Assembly (NCBI GenBank): GCA_958405195.1 | Contig: CATYDM010000004.1 | Location: forward strand, 1-64,000 | DNA length: 64,000 nucleotides | Reading direction: 5' to 3' | Source of the DNA: an uncultured Collinsella sp. | GTDB lineage: Bacteria; Actinomycetota; Coriobacteriia; Coriobacteriales; Coriobacteriaceae | Shown: piece by piece, positions 51,671-59,922 of the stretch | How positions within the stretch are numbered: the stretch's first letter is position 1 | Layout: each line of letters opens with the position of its first letter | The notes under the pieces: generated by a model | Told to the model about the DNA's origin: nothing | The model's database searches: none | The model's input: the letters and a program-made list of their open reading frames with translations, nothing else | Translations under genes and position numbers: made by a program

Positions 51671-51713
51671 TTAAGCAACGAACGGAATCTTTCCGCAGAA
51701 CAGGATCGACCGT

Positions 51714-51803
51714 TTGGGGACGGTTTTGTTTTGGCGGGTTGGATATCGGTATGACCGGTGCGCGCCCGCGCCGGATAACCTGCCAAAGCAAACCCGTCTC
51801 CAA
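51714..51803 (+). repeat. REP-like inverted repeat, family A, copy 2
   Basis: A 27-bp arm beginning TTGGGGACGGTTTTG (51714-51740) is repeated in inverse at 51777-51803 with several mismatches. Both arms resemble the GACAGGTTTATTTTGGCAGG theme at 11269-11376. It lies in the 5' leader of the GH1 gene, where a stem could affect translation or termination. Confidence 0.65.
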
Positions 51804-51836
51804 CCGAAAGCTCTAGACACGAAAGCGAGGACTTTG

Positions 51837-53237
51837 ATGGCTCAGTATCAGCTGCCCCGTGACTTCTTCTTTGGCGCCGCTATGTCCGGCCCGCAGACTG
51901 AGGGTCAGTGGAACCAGGGCGGCAAGCTCGAGAACCTGTGGGATACCTGGTCCATCCAGGATCTGGATTCGTTCTATAACCGCGTTGGCTCTTATGCTGG
52001 CAATGACTTTATGGCCAAGTACCGGGACGACCTTCGCATCATGAAGGACCTGGGCCTGAATACCTATCGCACTTCCATCCAGTGGAGCCGTCTGCTCGAT
52101 GCCGACGGCAACCTTAATGAGGAGGGCGCTGCGTGGTATCACGAGCTGTTCCGCGCCTCTCGCGAGGCCGGCCTGGAGCCGTTTGTCAACTTGTACCACT
52201 TTGACATGCCCACCTACCTCTTTAACCGTGGCGGCTGGGAGAGCCGTGAGGTCGTCGAGGCTTACGCTCATTACGCCGACGTCGCCTTCCGCGAGTTTGG
52301 CCAGGAGATTAAGTACTGGTTCACCTTTAACGAGCCCATCGTCGAGCCCGAGCAGCGTTATCAGGAGGGCGTGTGGTTCCCGCAACTCCACGACTTCAAC
52401 CGCGCTCGCGCCGTGCAGTATCACATCTCGCTGGCACATGCGCTGGCCGTGGCCAACTATCGTAAGGCCTATGACGAGGGCGCTATTCGCGCCGATGCCA
52501 AGATCGGCATGATCAACTGCTTTACCCCGGTCTACACCAAGCAGAACCCCAGCGAGGCAGACCTCGAGGCCGTGCGTATGACCAGCGGCATCAACAATCG
52601 CTGGTGGCTCGACCTTATTACCAAGGGCGAGCTTCCCGCCGACGTGCTCGACAGCCTGGCCGAGGGCGGCGTTAAGCTCCCGTTCCGTGCCGGCGACCAA
52701 GAGATTCTCAAGCAGGGTGTTGTCGACTGGCTCGGCTGCAACTACTACCACCCCACGCGTGTTCAGGCGCCGGCGAGCAAGGTCGACCAGTACGGCCTGC
52801 CGCACTTTGCCGACGAGTACGTATGGCCCGACGCCGTTATGAACGAGAGCCGCGGCTGGGAAATCTACCCGCAGGGCCTCTACGACTTTGGCATGGACTG
52901 CGCTAAGAACTACCCCGATCTTGAGTGGTTTGTATCCGAGAACGGTATCGGCATCATGGACGAATACAAGAACCGTGACGCCGAAGGGACCATTCAGGAC
53001 GACTACCGCGTCGACTTTGTGCGCCAGCACCTGGAGTGGGTTGCCAAGGCAATCGCCGAGGGCGCCAAATGCCGCGGATACCATTACTGGGCCGTCATCG
53101 ATAACTGGTCTTGGGCCAATGCCTTTAAGAACCGTTACGGCTTTGTCGAGGTCGACCTCATGGACGGCTACAAGCGCCGCCTTAAGAAGTCGGCGGCCTG
53201 GCTCAAACAGGTCGCCACGACCCACGTGGTTGATTAG
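51837..53237 (+). CDS. GH1 6-phospho-beta-glucosidase/galactosidase
   Basis: The 466-residue glycoside hydrolase family 1 enzyme has the acid/base Glu166 in TFNEP and the nucleophile Glu368 in VSENG. The N-terminal FFFGAAMSGPQTEG is also typical. Being followed by a lactose/cellobiose-type PTS, it should cleave the phosphorylated disaccharide made during uptake. Phospho-sugar binding residues near YKRRLKKS at the C terminus fit that. ATG 51837 is 6 nt after GCGAGG; the longer open frame covers the repeat and is rejected. Confidence 0.92.
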   Translation: MAQYQLPRDFFFGAAMSGPQTEGQWNQGGKLENLWDTWSIQDLDSFYNRVGSYAGNDFMAKYRDDLRIMKDLGLNTYRTSIQWSRLLDADGNLNEEGAAWYHELFRASREAGLEPFVNLYHFDMPTYLFNRGGWESREVVEAYAHYADVAFREFGQEIKYWFTFNEPIVEPEQRYQEGVWFPQLHDFNRARAVQYHISLAHALAVANYRKAYDEGAIRADAKIGMINCFTPVYTKQNPSEADLEAVRMTSGINNRWWLDLITKGELPADVLDSLAEGGVKLPFRAGDQEILKQGVVDWLGCNYYHPTRVQAPASKVDQYGLPHFADEYVWPDAVMNESRGWEIYPQGLYDFGMDCAKNYPDLEWFVSENGIGIMDEYKNRDAEGTIQDDYRVDFVRQHLEWVAKAIAEGAKCRGYHYWAVIDNWSWANAFKNRYGFVEVDLMDGYKRRLKKSAAWLKQVATTHVVD

Positions 53238-53357
53238 CGACCGGGCGAACGCCCAGACCGCGCGCCGCCGCGCGCAAAACATGGCACATCTGGTGGCAGA
53301 GGGCGACAGACCACCGTGCGCATAGGAAAAGGCCGGATTTGAAAGTTAGGAGCAATC

Positions 53358-54710
53358 ATGGCCAGTGACAACGGAAAGAGCTTCCTCGACAAGTTTGCCG
53401 AGGTCTCTGCGAAGGTGGGAAACCAGGTTCACCTGCGTTCCCTGCGCGATGCCTTCGCGACCATCACGCCGCTCTATATCCTTGCGGGTATCGCGGTTCT
53501 TATTAACAACGTCGTGTTCCCCCTGTTCCCGCTCGATGCAGCGGGCCTTGCCAACCTTCAGACCTGGGGTTCGGCAATTACGCTGGGCACCCTCAACGTC
53601 TCTGCCATTATCTTGGCCGGATTGATTGGCTACAGCCTCGCTAAGAACGAGCGCTTCGATAACCCGCTTGCCTGCGTGGTCGTCGCCATCTCTGCTTTCG
53701 TCATCATGATGCCGCAGCAGATCACCGCCACGCTTGCCGCCACGAGCCCGCTGCTCACCGACAAGATCACCTCTGCCGAGGTCACGGGCGCCCTTTCGAC
53801 TGCCAACACCGGCACCAACGGCCTGTTCGCGGCTATCATCATCGCCCTGCTCTCCGTCACGCTCTTCATTAAGATTTCCGGCGTCGAGAAGCTTAAGGTC
53901 AAGTTGGGCGAGGGTGTGCCTCCCGCGGTCTCCAACTCCTTTAACGTCATGATCCCGATGCTGCTCAACCTCTCGATCTTCGCCATTGCCGCGGCTCTGC
54001 TCGCCGTGTTTGCCGGCACCGATCTGTGCGCCATCATCTCCACGTGCATTTCCAACCCGCTCAAGAGCATCATGAACGCCGGTCCGTGGGCTGTTATCCT
54101 CATCTACACGCTTGCGAACCTGCTGTTCTGCGTCGGCATTCACCAGTCCACCATCTCTGGCGCTACCGTCGAGCCGATTCTGACCATGCTCATCGTCGAC
54201 AACATGGCTACCTTTGCCGCCGGCGGCACCATCCAGCCCGATCACTACATGAACATGCAGATCGTCAACAGCTTCGCCCTTATCGGCGGCTCGGGCTGCA
54301 CCCTCATGCTCCTGCTCGATACCTTCCTGTTCTCTAAGAACAAGGCTTCCAAGACCGTTGCCAAGATGGCTATCGTTCCTGGCCTGTTTAACATCAACGA
54401 GCCGGTCATCTACGGTTACCCCGTCGTGTACAACCTGCCGCTCATGATTCCGTTCGTGCTTCTTCCCGACCTGTTCATCGGCATCACCTATGGCCTGACC
54501 TGCGCGGGCATCATCAGCCCCTGCATCGCCCAGGTGCCTTGGACCATGCCTCCCGTCATTAACGCCCTGCTTGCCACGGGCTTTGACTGGCGCGCCGGCG
54601 TGTGGCAGGCTCTCGAGCTTGTCATCGGCATGGCTGTCTACCTGCCCTTTATGAGGATCTCCGAGAAGGCCATCGCCAAGCAGGAGGCCCTTGCCGAGCA
54701 GAACGCTTAA
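53358..54710 (+). CDS. PTS lactose/cellobiose-family IIC permease
   Basis: The 450-residue membrane protein has about ten hydrophobic helices and the CelB/ChbC-type features LRDAFATITPLYILAG, the GIHQSTISGATVEP loop and GLFNINEPVIYGYPVVYN. It moves and helps phosphorylate a beta-linked disaccharide or lactose-like sugar. TTAGGAG stands ahead of ATG 53358. It lies 120 bp after the GH1 gene and before IIB and IIA, forming the complete transporter. Confidence 0.95.
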   Translation: MASDNGKSFLDKFAEVSAKVGNQVHLRSLRDAFATITPLYILAGIAVLINNVVFPLFPLDAAGLANLQTWGSAITLGTLNVSAIILAGLIGYSLAKNERFDNPLACVVVAISAFVIMMPQQITATLAATSPLLTDKITSAEVTGALSTANTGTNGLFAAIIIALLSVTLFIKISGVEKLKVKLGEGVPPAVSNSFNVMIPMLLNLSIFAIAAALLAVFAGTDLCAIISTCISNPLKSIMNAGPWAVILIYTLANLLFCVGIHQSTISGATVEPILTMLIVDNMATFAAGGTIQPDHYMNMQIVNSFALIGGSGCTLMLLLDTFLFSKNKASKTVAKMAIVPGLFNINEPVIYGYPVVYNLPLMIPFVLLPDLFIGITYGLTCAGIISPCIAQVPWTMPPVINALLATGFDWRAGVWQALELVIGMAVYLPFMRISEKAIAKQEALAEQNA

Positions 54711-54733
54711 ACGTCGTTCTCCCTTCCACCGTT

Positions 54734-54764
54734 GCGGGCACCGGTACGCGGTGCCGATGCCCGC
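54734..54764 (+). other. Intercistronic hairpin in the PTS operon
   Basis: GCGGGCA (54734-54740) pairs with TGCCCGC (54758-54764), with an inner CACCG/CGGTG pairing. No T-run follows. It probably stabilises or partitions the mRNA between IIC and IIB. Confidence 0.5.
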
Positions 54765-54863
54765 GGCTCTCCTCTTGTGTGAAGACGCAGGGGGTGGGCA
54801 CAATAGCCGCAAGGAATAAAACCAGTTGTCGTCTGCGCGCCGCGCAGTTATAAGGAGGAAACC

Positions 54864-55166
54864 ATGAAGAAGATCATGCTTTGCTGCAATGCCGGCATGT
54901 CCACGAGCCTGCTGGTCCAGAAGATGCAGTCCGAGGTCGCAAACCGTGGTCTGGACATCGAGGTCGAGGCCCGTCCTATGAACGAGGCTCACGATCACCT
55001 GGACGAGTGCGATATCTTGCTGCTCGGCCCGCAGATTGGCTACACCAAGGGCGATTTTGAGAAGGAGGCCGCTGGCCGCTTCCCGGTTGAGGTCATCAAC
55101 ATGGTCGACTACGGCCGCATGAACGCTGCTGGCATCATCGACCACTGCGTCAGCGTGATGGGCTAG
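54864..55166 (+). CDS. PTS lactose/cellobiose-family IIB component
   Basis: The 100-residue protein begins MKKIMLCCNAGMSTSLLV; Cys8 in CNAGMSTS is the phosphorylation site of the CelA/ChbB class. It transfers phosphate from IIA to the sugar bound by IIC. Size is standard for a free IIB. AAGGAGGAA is well spaced before ATG 54864. The IIA gene starts 9 bp downstream. Confidence 0.95.
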   Translation: MKKIMLCCNAGMSTSLLVQKMQSEVANRGLDIEVEARPMNEAHDHLDECDILLLGPQIGYTKGDFEKEAAGRFPVEVINMVDYGRMNAAGIIDHCVSVMG

Positions 55167-55175
55167 GTTCAGCGC

Positions 55176-55508
55176 ATGGAGGATATGAACGAGCTGCAGA
55201 TGATCTGCTTCGAGATCATCAGTTTCGTCGGAACCGCCAAGAGCATGTACATCAATGCCGTGCAAAAGGCCAAGGAGGGCGATTTTGACGCCGCCGAGGA
55301 GCTTATTAAGCAGGGCGACGAGGCTTACAACGGTGGCCACGATGTCCATATGGGGCTCCTTAAAAAGGAGGCCAACGGCGAGCGTAACGGCGAGGCCCCG
55401 CTGATTCTGCTGCATGCCGAGGACCAGATGGCCGGCACCGAGACCATGCGCGTCATGGCCACGGAGCTCATCGAGGTCCACAAGCTGCTGCAGGCGCTTA
55501 AGGCCTAG
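55176..55508 (+). CDS. PTS lactose/cellobiose-family IIA component
   Basis: The 110-residue helical protein matches the IIA of the lactose/cellobiose family. His80 in LILLHAEDQMAG is the expected phosphohistidine, and the IISFVGTAKSMYINAVQKAKEGDFDAA helix is typical; members form trimers. ATG 55176 has a weak AGG site; ATG 55185 would be too near GGAGG. It closes the GH1-IIC-IIB-IIA operon. Confidence 0.94.
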   Translation: MEDMNELQMICFEIISFVGTAKSMYINAVQKAKEGDFDAAEELIKQGDEAYNGGHDVHMGLLKKEANGERNGEAPLILLHAEDQMAGTETMRVMATELIEVHKLLQALKA

Positions 55509-55563
55509 TCGGCGTTATCGCCGCGATGGACCGCGGTCCAACAGACAACACAGTCCCTTTGAC

Positions 55564-55601
55564 GGGCGCCGGGAGTCTCCGCCTCCCGGCGCCCTTATAT
55601 T
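55564..55601 (+). terminator. Rho-independent terminator
   Basis: GGGCGCCGGGA (55564-55574) pairs perfectly with TCCCGGCGCCC (55584-55594), then TTATATTT. It ends the GH1/PTS operon. Confidence 0.9.
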
Positions 55602-55652
55602 TGGCGAAGGCCCTGCGCGACCTTTTGAGCGGTCGTTTGCGTTTTCCCAGAT

Positions 55653-55694
55653 AAAACCTGCCAAAACAAACCTGTCCCTTTTTGGCAGGTTTTT
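55653..55694 (+). repeat. REP-like element, family A, copy 3, hairpin
   Basis: AAAACCTGCCAAAA (55653-55666) is exactly complementary to TTTTGGCAGGTTTT (55680-55693), and the loop contains the CCTGTCCC part of the repeat. A T-run follows, so this copy also has the form of a terminator. It lies in the upstream region of the ROK kinase gene. Confidence 0.75.
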
Positions 55695-55747
55695 GCCTGG
55701 GGAGCGGTACCATACAGGCAATGTTTAAACGAGAAAGGTGGGCTCCC

Positions 55748-56701
55748 ATGGAACCTAAGCAGTACTATATCGGCATCGACGTCGGCGGCACTTCGGTTAA
55801 GGAGGGCCTGTTCGACGAGGACGGCAACCTGCTTGCCAAGGCCAGCGTGCCCACGCCTCCCATCGTTGATGCTGCGGGCTTTGCCGCGGTGACCGAGGCT
55901 ATCGACCAGGTGGTCGCCAAGGCGCAGATCCCGCGTGCCTTTGTGGCGGGCATTGGCCTGGCCGTTCCGTGCCCCATTCCGGCTTCGGGCGATGCCAAGG
56001 TCAAGGCCAACATTGCCATCAACCTGCCCGAGCTTAGGATCGCCATCCAGGAGCACTGCCCCGACGCGGTCGTTAAGTACGAGAACGATGCCAACGCCGC
56101 TGCCATGGGCGAGGCCTGGCTCGGTTCTGCCAAGGGCGTGCAGAACGTGGTGATGGTCACCATCGGTACTGGCGTGGGCGGCGGCGTTATCGTCAACGGC
56201 GACGTGGTGTCGGGCGTTGTGGGCGCCGGCGGCGAGATTGGCCACATGTGCCTGAATCCCGACGAGGAGCGCACCTGCGGCTGTGGCGGCCATGGCCACC
56301 TGGAGCAGTATTCCAGCGCCACCGGCGTGGTGAGCAACTACCTAGCCGAGTGCAAGAAGGCGGGCGTCGAGCCCATCGAGCTCACCGGCCCCTCCGATTC
56401 CAAGGACGTGTTCCAGGCCTGCCGCGAGGGCGACAAGCTCGCGCTGGCAGCTGCCGATACCATGGCCGACTATCTCGGCCGTGCCCTGGCGCTTATTGCC
56501 AACGTGGTCGACCCCGAGATGTTCCTGATCGGTGGCGGCGCGTCCGCTTCGGCCGATGTCTACCTCGACAAGGTCCGCGAGCACTTTAAGCAGTACGCGC
56601 TCTCCGCCTCGCGCGAGACGCCCATCAAGGTCGCTTCGCTCGGCAACGACGCTGGCATCATCGGTGCCGCCTACGTAGCCCTGCGCGCCGCCGGCAAATA
56701 G
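55748..56701 (+). CDS. ROK-family glucokinase
   Basis: The 317-residue sugar kinase has the ATP-binding GIDVGGTSVKEGL near the N terminus, the ENDANAAAMGE sugar-binding loop, TIGTGVGGGVIV, and the Zn-binding GHMCLNPDEERTCGCGGHGHLEQY. It should phosphorylate free glucose released from disaccharide phosphates by the GH1 enzyme. AAAGGTGG precedes ATG 55748. It lies after the PTS operon but has its own upstream region. Confidence 0.93.
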   Translation: MEPKQYYIGIDVGGTSVKEGLFDEDGNLLAKASVPTPPIVDAAGFAAVTEAIDQVVAKAQIPRAFVAGIGLAVPCPIPASGDAKVKANIAINLPELRIAIQEHCPDAVVKYENDANAAAMGEAWLGSAKGVQNVVMVTIGTGVGGGVIVNGDVVSGVVGAGGEIGHMCLNPDEERTCGCGGHGHLEQYSSATGVVSNYLAECKKAGVEPIELTGPSDSKDVFQACREGDKLALAAADTMADYLGRALALIANVVDPEMFLIGGGASASADVYLDKVREHFKQYALSASRETPIKVASLGNDAGIIGAAYVALRAAGK

Positions 56702-56702
56702 C

Positions 56703-56719
56703 TGGTGCAAAGTAACCTG
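56703..56719 (+). repeat. 17-bp dispersed repeat, copy 2
   Basis: TGGTGCAAAGTAACCTG is identical to 46457-46473. It begins 2 bp after the ROK gene stop and continues TCCCCC. Confidence 0.6.
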
Positions 56720-56828
56720 TCCCCCGTGCCTGCCCCAAAATATGCCGTGGCCCTTCCGTCTGCGAAGGCTCGGCATCGGCGTGCTACCATAGCTACGTCC
56801 AAGTACACATATCAAGTGGAGGATATCC

Positions 56829-57752
56829 ATGGCAAACGTTCTTGTCTTTGGTCACCAGAACCCCGATAACGACGCCATCATGAGCGCCGTTGTCCTGTCC
56901 CAGCTGCTCAACCAGGTTGAGTATGCCGGCAACACCTACGAGGCCTGCGCCCTTGGTCAGCTTCCGGCAGAGTCTGCCAAGCTGCTCGCCGACGCCGGCA
57001 TCGCCGAGCCCCGCGTGATTGATTCCGTCGAGGCCGGTCAGCTCGTCGTCCTCACCGACCACAACGAGTCCGCCCAGTCCGTCGCCGGCCTTAAAGACGC
57101 TACGGTCTTTGGTGTCGTCGATCATCACCGCATCGGCGACTTCGAGACCGCCGGCCCGCTGCACTACATCTGCCTGCCCTGGGGCTCCAGCTGCACCATC
57201 GTCACCAAGCTCGCCGACGTGCTCGGCGTTGAGCTTTCCGACGTCCAGGCCAAGCTGCTGCTCTCGGCCATGATGACCGATACGCTCATGCTCAAGAGCC
57301 CCACCACCACCGCCGTCGACCGCGTCGTCGCCGCCAAGCTCGGCGAGCAGGTGGGCGTCGACCCGGTCAAGTTTGGCATGGAGGTCTTCCTTACCCGTCC
57401 GTCCGGCTCCTTCACCGCAGCCGAGATGGTCGGCAACGACATCAAGATGTTCGAGCCCGCCGGCAAGAAGCTGCTCATCGGCCAGTACGAGACCGTCGAC
57501 AAGAGCCGTGCGCTTGGCATGATTGATGAGATCCGCGAGGCCATGCGCGCCTACGCCGCCGAGAAGGGTGCCGACGGCATCGTCCTGTGCATCACCGACA
57601 TCATGGAGGAGGGCTCGCAGGTCCTGCTCGAGGGCGAGACCGAGGCCGCTCAGAAGGGCCTGGGCATTGCCGACGAGCACGACGGCGTCTGGATGCCGGG
57701 CGTCCTCTCCCGTAAGAAGCAGGTCGCTGCCCCCATCATGGCCGCCTGCTAG
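56829..57752 (+). CDS. ppaC: Manganese-dependent inorganic pyrophosphatase
   Basis: The 307-residue family II pyrophosphatase hydrolyses pyrophosphate to phosphate. DHH-family motifs are visible: GHQNPDNDAI, LTDHNE, VVDHHRIGDF, and a DHHA2 domain with LSRKKQVAAP at the C terminus. There are no CBS regulatory domains. GTGGAGG precedes ATG 56829. A strong terminator follows. Confidence 0.96.
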   Translation: MANVLVFGHQNPDNDAIMSAVVLSQLLNQVEYAGNTYEACALGQLPAESAKLLADAGIAEPRVIDSVEAGQLVVLTDHNESAQSVAGLKDATVFGVVDHHRIGDFETAGPLHYICLPWGSSCTIVTKLADVLGVELSDVQAKLLLSAMMTDTLMLKSPTTTAVDRVVAAKLGEQVGVDPVKFGMEVFLTRPSGSFTAAEMVGNDIKMFEPAGKKLLIGQYETVDKSRALGMIDEIREAMRAYAAEKGADGIVLCITDIMEEGSQVLLEGETEAAQKGLGIADEHDGVWMPGVLSRKKQVAAPIMAAC

Positions 57753-57771
57753 GTTTAGTTGACCGAACGCC

Positions 57772-57811
57772 ACGACCGGATCGCGGACGCCCCGCGCTCC
57801 GGTCGTTTTTT
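57772..57811 (+). terminator. Rho-independent terminator of ppaC
   Basis: ACGACCGGA (57772-57780) pairs with TCCGGTCGT (57798-57806), followed by TTTTT; GCG and CGC in the loop can pair too. Confidence 0.92.
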
Positions 57812-57950
57812 GTGCACGGCGCCGCGTCGTCTCTTGGATAGGCGCGCCCGTGCCGTTGAGCAAATAATGTTCAACCTGTGGTTCCGCTTTTCGGCCACGC
57901 CTGCGTGCCTGTCGTGCAGGGTAGGCTAGATGCAAGCGTAATACGTTAGA

Positions 57951-58005
57951 GCGCGGCACCGCCACTTGGGCGGGCCGTGCTTTTTTAAGACGGGAGCTTT
58001 CCCGT
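57951..58005 (+). promoter_or_regulatory. Structured leader of nhaA: terminator-like hairpin plus RBS-proximal hairpin
   Basis: GCGCGGC-A-CCGCC (57951-57963) pairs with GGGCGG-GCCGTGC (57968-57980) and is followed by TTTTTT, a full intrinsic terminator about 35 bp before the gene. A second hairpin, ACGGGA with TCCCGT (57990-58005), ends just before the AAAGGAG ribosome site. This layout would suit transcription attenuation or an ion-responsive riboswitch, but no known class was matched. Confidence 0.6.
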
Positions 58006-58019
58006 GAAAGGAGCCGCCC

Positions 58020-59378
58020 ATGGCAGCACCCGAGCAGCTGTTTAACGTTCGTGAGCGCAAGCGTTTTGAGCGCCACGACATTTGGGAGCGCATCACCGAG
58101 AACGGCACGATTTCCGCCGCCGTCATGGTCCTCGCCGCCATCGCCGCCGTCATTTGCGCCAACACCGATGCCTACGAGGCCATCCATCACTTTTTGGAGA
58201 CCCCGCTGTATGTGGGTCTGGGCAACCTTACGGCCGGTCTCACCGTTGAGCTTTTCGTCAACGACTTCCTCATGGCGATTTTCTTTTTGTTGGTGGGCAT
58301 TGAGCTTAAGTACGAGATGACGGTCGGCGAGCTCAAGAATCCGCGTCAGGCCATGCTTCCCATGCTGGCGGCCGTAGGCGGCGTCGTCGTTCCCGCCTGC
58401 ATCTACCTGATCTTTAACCATGCCGGCGCCCGCAACGGTTGGGCCATCCCCATGGCAACCGATATTGCCTTTGCGCTGGGCGTGCTGTCGCTTTTGGGCA
58501 ACCGCGTGCCCAACGGTGTGCGCGTGTTCTTCTCGACGCTCGCCATTGCCGACGACCTGATCTCCATCGCCGCCATCGCCATCTTCTACGGCCAGAGCCC
58601 CAGCCCGTTTTGGCTGGGCGCCGCTGCAGTTGTGACCTGCGCGCTCGTGTGGCTCAACAAGACGCAGCATTACCGCCTTGCCCCGTATTCGGTACTAGGT
58701 CTGCTGCTGTGGTTCTGCATGTTTAAGAGCGGCGTGCACGCCACGCTCGCCGGCGTCATCTTGGCCTTCACCATCCCGGCCAAGTGCGGTGTTAAGCTCG
58801 ATAGCCTTACCGATTGGCTGGGCGAGTGCCTGCCCCTGCTCGACGACCGTTACGACGACGAGGCGCACATCCTGGGCCAGCACGACTTTACCGTCTCGAC
58901 CACCAAGGTCGAGCGCGTCATGCACCGCGTGACCCCGCCGCTCATCCGCATGGAGCGCCTGATCTCCACGCCGGTCAATTTTGTGATCCTGCCGATCTTT
59001 GCGTTTGTCAACGCGCAGGTTCGCCTGGTGGGCGTGGATATGAGCACGCTGCTCACCGACCCGGTGACGCTCGGCGTGTACTTTGGCATGTTGCTGGGCA
59101 AGCCGATTGGCATCTTTGGCATGACGTTTGCCCTGGTTAAACTCAAGATTTCCGAGTTGCCGCATAACGTTAACTGGCACATGATCGCCGGCGTGGGCAT
59201 TTTGGGCGGCATCGGCTTTACCATGTCGATTCTCATCAGTGGCCTCGCCTTTCCCACGGCCCAGTTTGAGGTCTTGGCTGCAAAGGCCGCCATTCTTGCC
59301 GGTTCGGTCACCGCAGCCGTGCTCGGCATGATCTACATGAGTGTGATCTGCAAACATCCCGCGCACAAGGACGAGTAA
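58020..59378 (+). CDS. nhaA: Na+/H+ antiporter NhaA
   Basis: The 452-residue membrane protein exchanges sodium for protons to control pH and salt. The NhaA core is clear: FFLLVGIELKYEM, MATDIAFALGVLSLLG and LAIADDLISIAAIAIFYG with the paired Asp ion site, then GIGFTMSILISGLAF near the C terminus. A loop around residues 275-305 is longer and more charged than usual. AAAGGAG precedes ATG 58020. It is a single-gene unit behind a structured leader. Confidence 0.95.
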   Translation: MAAPEQLFNVRERKRFERHDIWERITENGTISAAVMVLAAIAAVICANTDAYEAIHHFLETPLYVGLGNLTAGLTVELFVNDFLMAIFFLLVGIELKYEMTVGELKNPRQAMLPMLAAVGGVVVPACIYLIFNHAGARNGWAIPMATDIAFALGVLSLLGNRVPNGVRVFFSTLAIADDLISIAAIAIFYGQSPSPFWLGAAAVVTCALVWLNKTQHYRLAPYSVLGLLLWFCMFKSGVHATLAGVILAFTIPAKCGVKLDSLTDWLGECLPLLDDRYDDEAHILGQHDFTVSTTKVERVMHRVTPPLIRMERLISTPVNFVILPIFAFVNAQVRLVGVDMSTLLTDPVTLGVYFGMLLGKPIGIFGMTFALVKLKISELPHNVNWHMIAGVGILGGIGFTMSILISGLAFPTAQFEVLAAKAAILAGSVTAAVLGMIYMSVICKHPAHKDE

Positions 59379-59406
59379 GAGCACATACAAGTTTGTGCAA
59401 GTTTAA

Positions 59407-59442
59407 AAACGCCGCCTGTGAACACCATCACAGGCGGCGTTT
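59407..59442. terminator. Terminator of nhaA
   Basis: AAACGCCGCCTGTGA (59407-59421) pairs perfectly with TCACAGGCGGCGTTT (59428-59442), loop of six. It can work from either side. Confidence 0.9.
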
Positions 59443-59456
59443 AGTCATTGGATAGT

Positions 59457-59510
59457 CATTGGGGACGTACTTAAATGAGTGGTTCTATTCATTTAAGTAC
59501 GTCCCCAATG
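59457..59510. repeat. REP-like palindrome, family C, copy 3
   Basis: CATTGGGGACGTACTTAAAT and two more bases (59457-59478) are exactly complementary to 59489-59510, with a 10-nt loop. Related sequences occur at 14676-14729 and 35337-35383. It lies between the nhaA terminator and the next convergent gene. Confidence 0.85.
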
Positions 59511-59517
59511 AGTGGGT

Positions 59518-59772
59518 TTATTCCACGGTGCCGTAGACGGCGCCCCAGCCGTGGGCGGCCAAGGCGGAGTTGAGCTGGTCGCAAAGTGACTGGCGGTCGT
59601 AGTAGCCGGGCGGCAAAAGATTCACGATCTCCATGAGGTCGGGCGCCAGGTCCAAGATTTCGGCCTGTACGATCAGATCCAGGCGGTCGATGGCGTGGCG
59701 GTCGTAAAACAGTCCGTCGACCAGGCGCTGCAAGTCGCCGAATTCCTCGGCCTGAAACGATCCGTACTCCAT
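59518..59772 (-). CDS. Small acidic protein of unknown function
   Basis: The 84-residue protein was not recognised. It is acidic and looks helical, with EEFGDLQRLVDGLFYDRHAIDRL, PDLMEIVNLLPPGYYDRQSLCDQLN and a C-terminal HGWGAVYGTVE. The Pro-Gly-Tyr-Tyr-Asp motif might mark a small fold. AAGGAGG is well placed before the ATG at 59772, so translation is very likely. It is divergent from the aminotransferase gene. Confidence 0.8.
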   Translation of the reverse strand: MEYGSFQAEEFGDLQRLVDGLFYDRHAIDRLDLIVQAEILDLAPDLMEIVNLLPPGYYDRQSLCDQLNSALAAHGWGAVYGTVE

Positions 59773-59922
59773 AGTGCCTCCTTGGGCGCCCCACGCCGGC
59801 ATGCGCGGCGATTCGTAATTGATTGCGATGAACTTAATCTATCACGGCTTCATAACGTTGCGACGATGGCGGTCTATACTTAGACGAACTGCAACGTACC
59901 GCTTCGCGAAAGGTCGCACCCC

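Noticed and set aside
53346..55481. Minus-strand open frame of 711 codons opposite the PTS IIC/IIB/IIA genes
   Set aside because: Composition is typical of antisense frames, and the plus strand encodes three well-defined PTS proteins.
56793..58670. Minus-strand open frame of 625 codons opposite ppaC and nhaA
   Set aside because: It runs across two firm genes, a terminator and a leader, and shows no domain.
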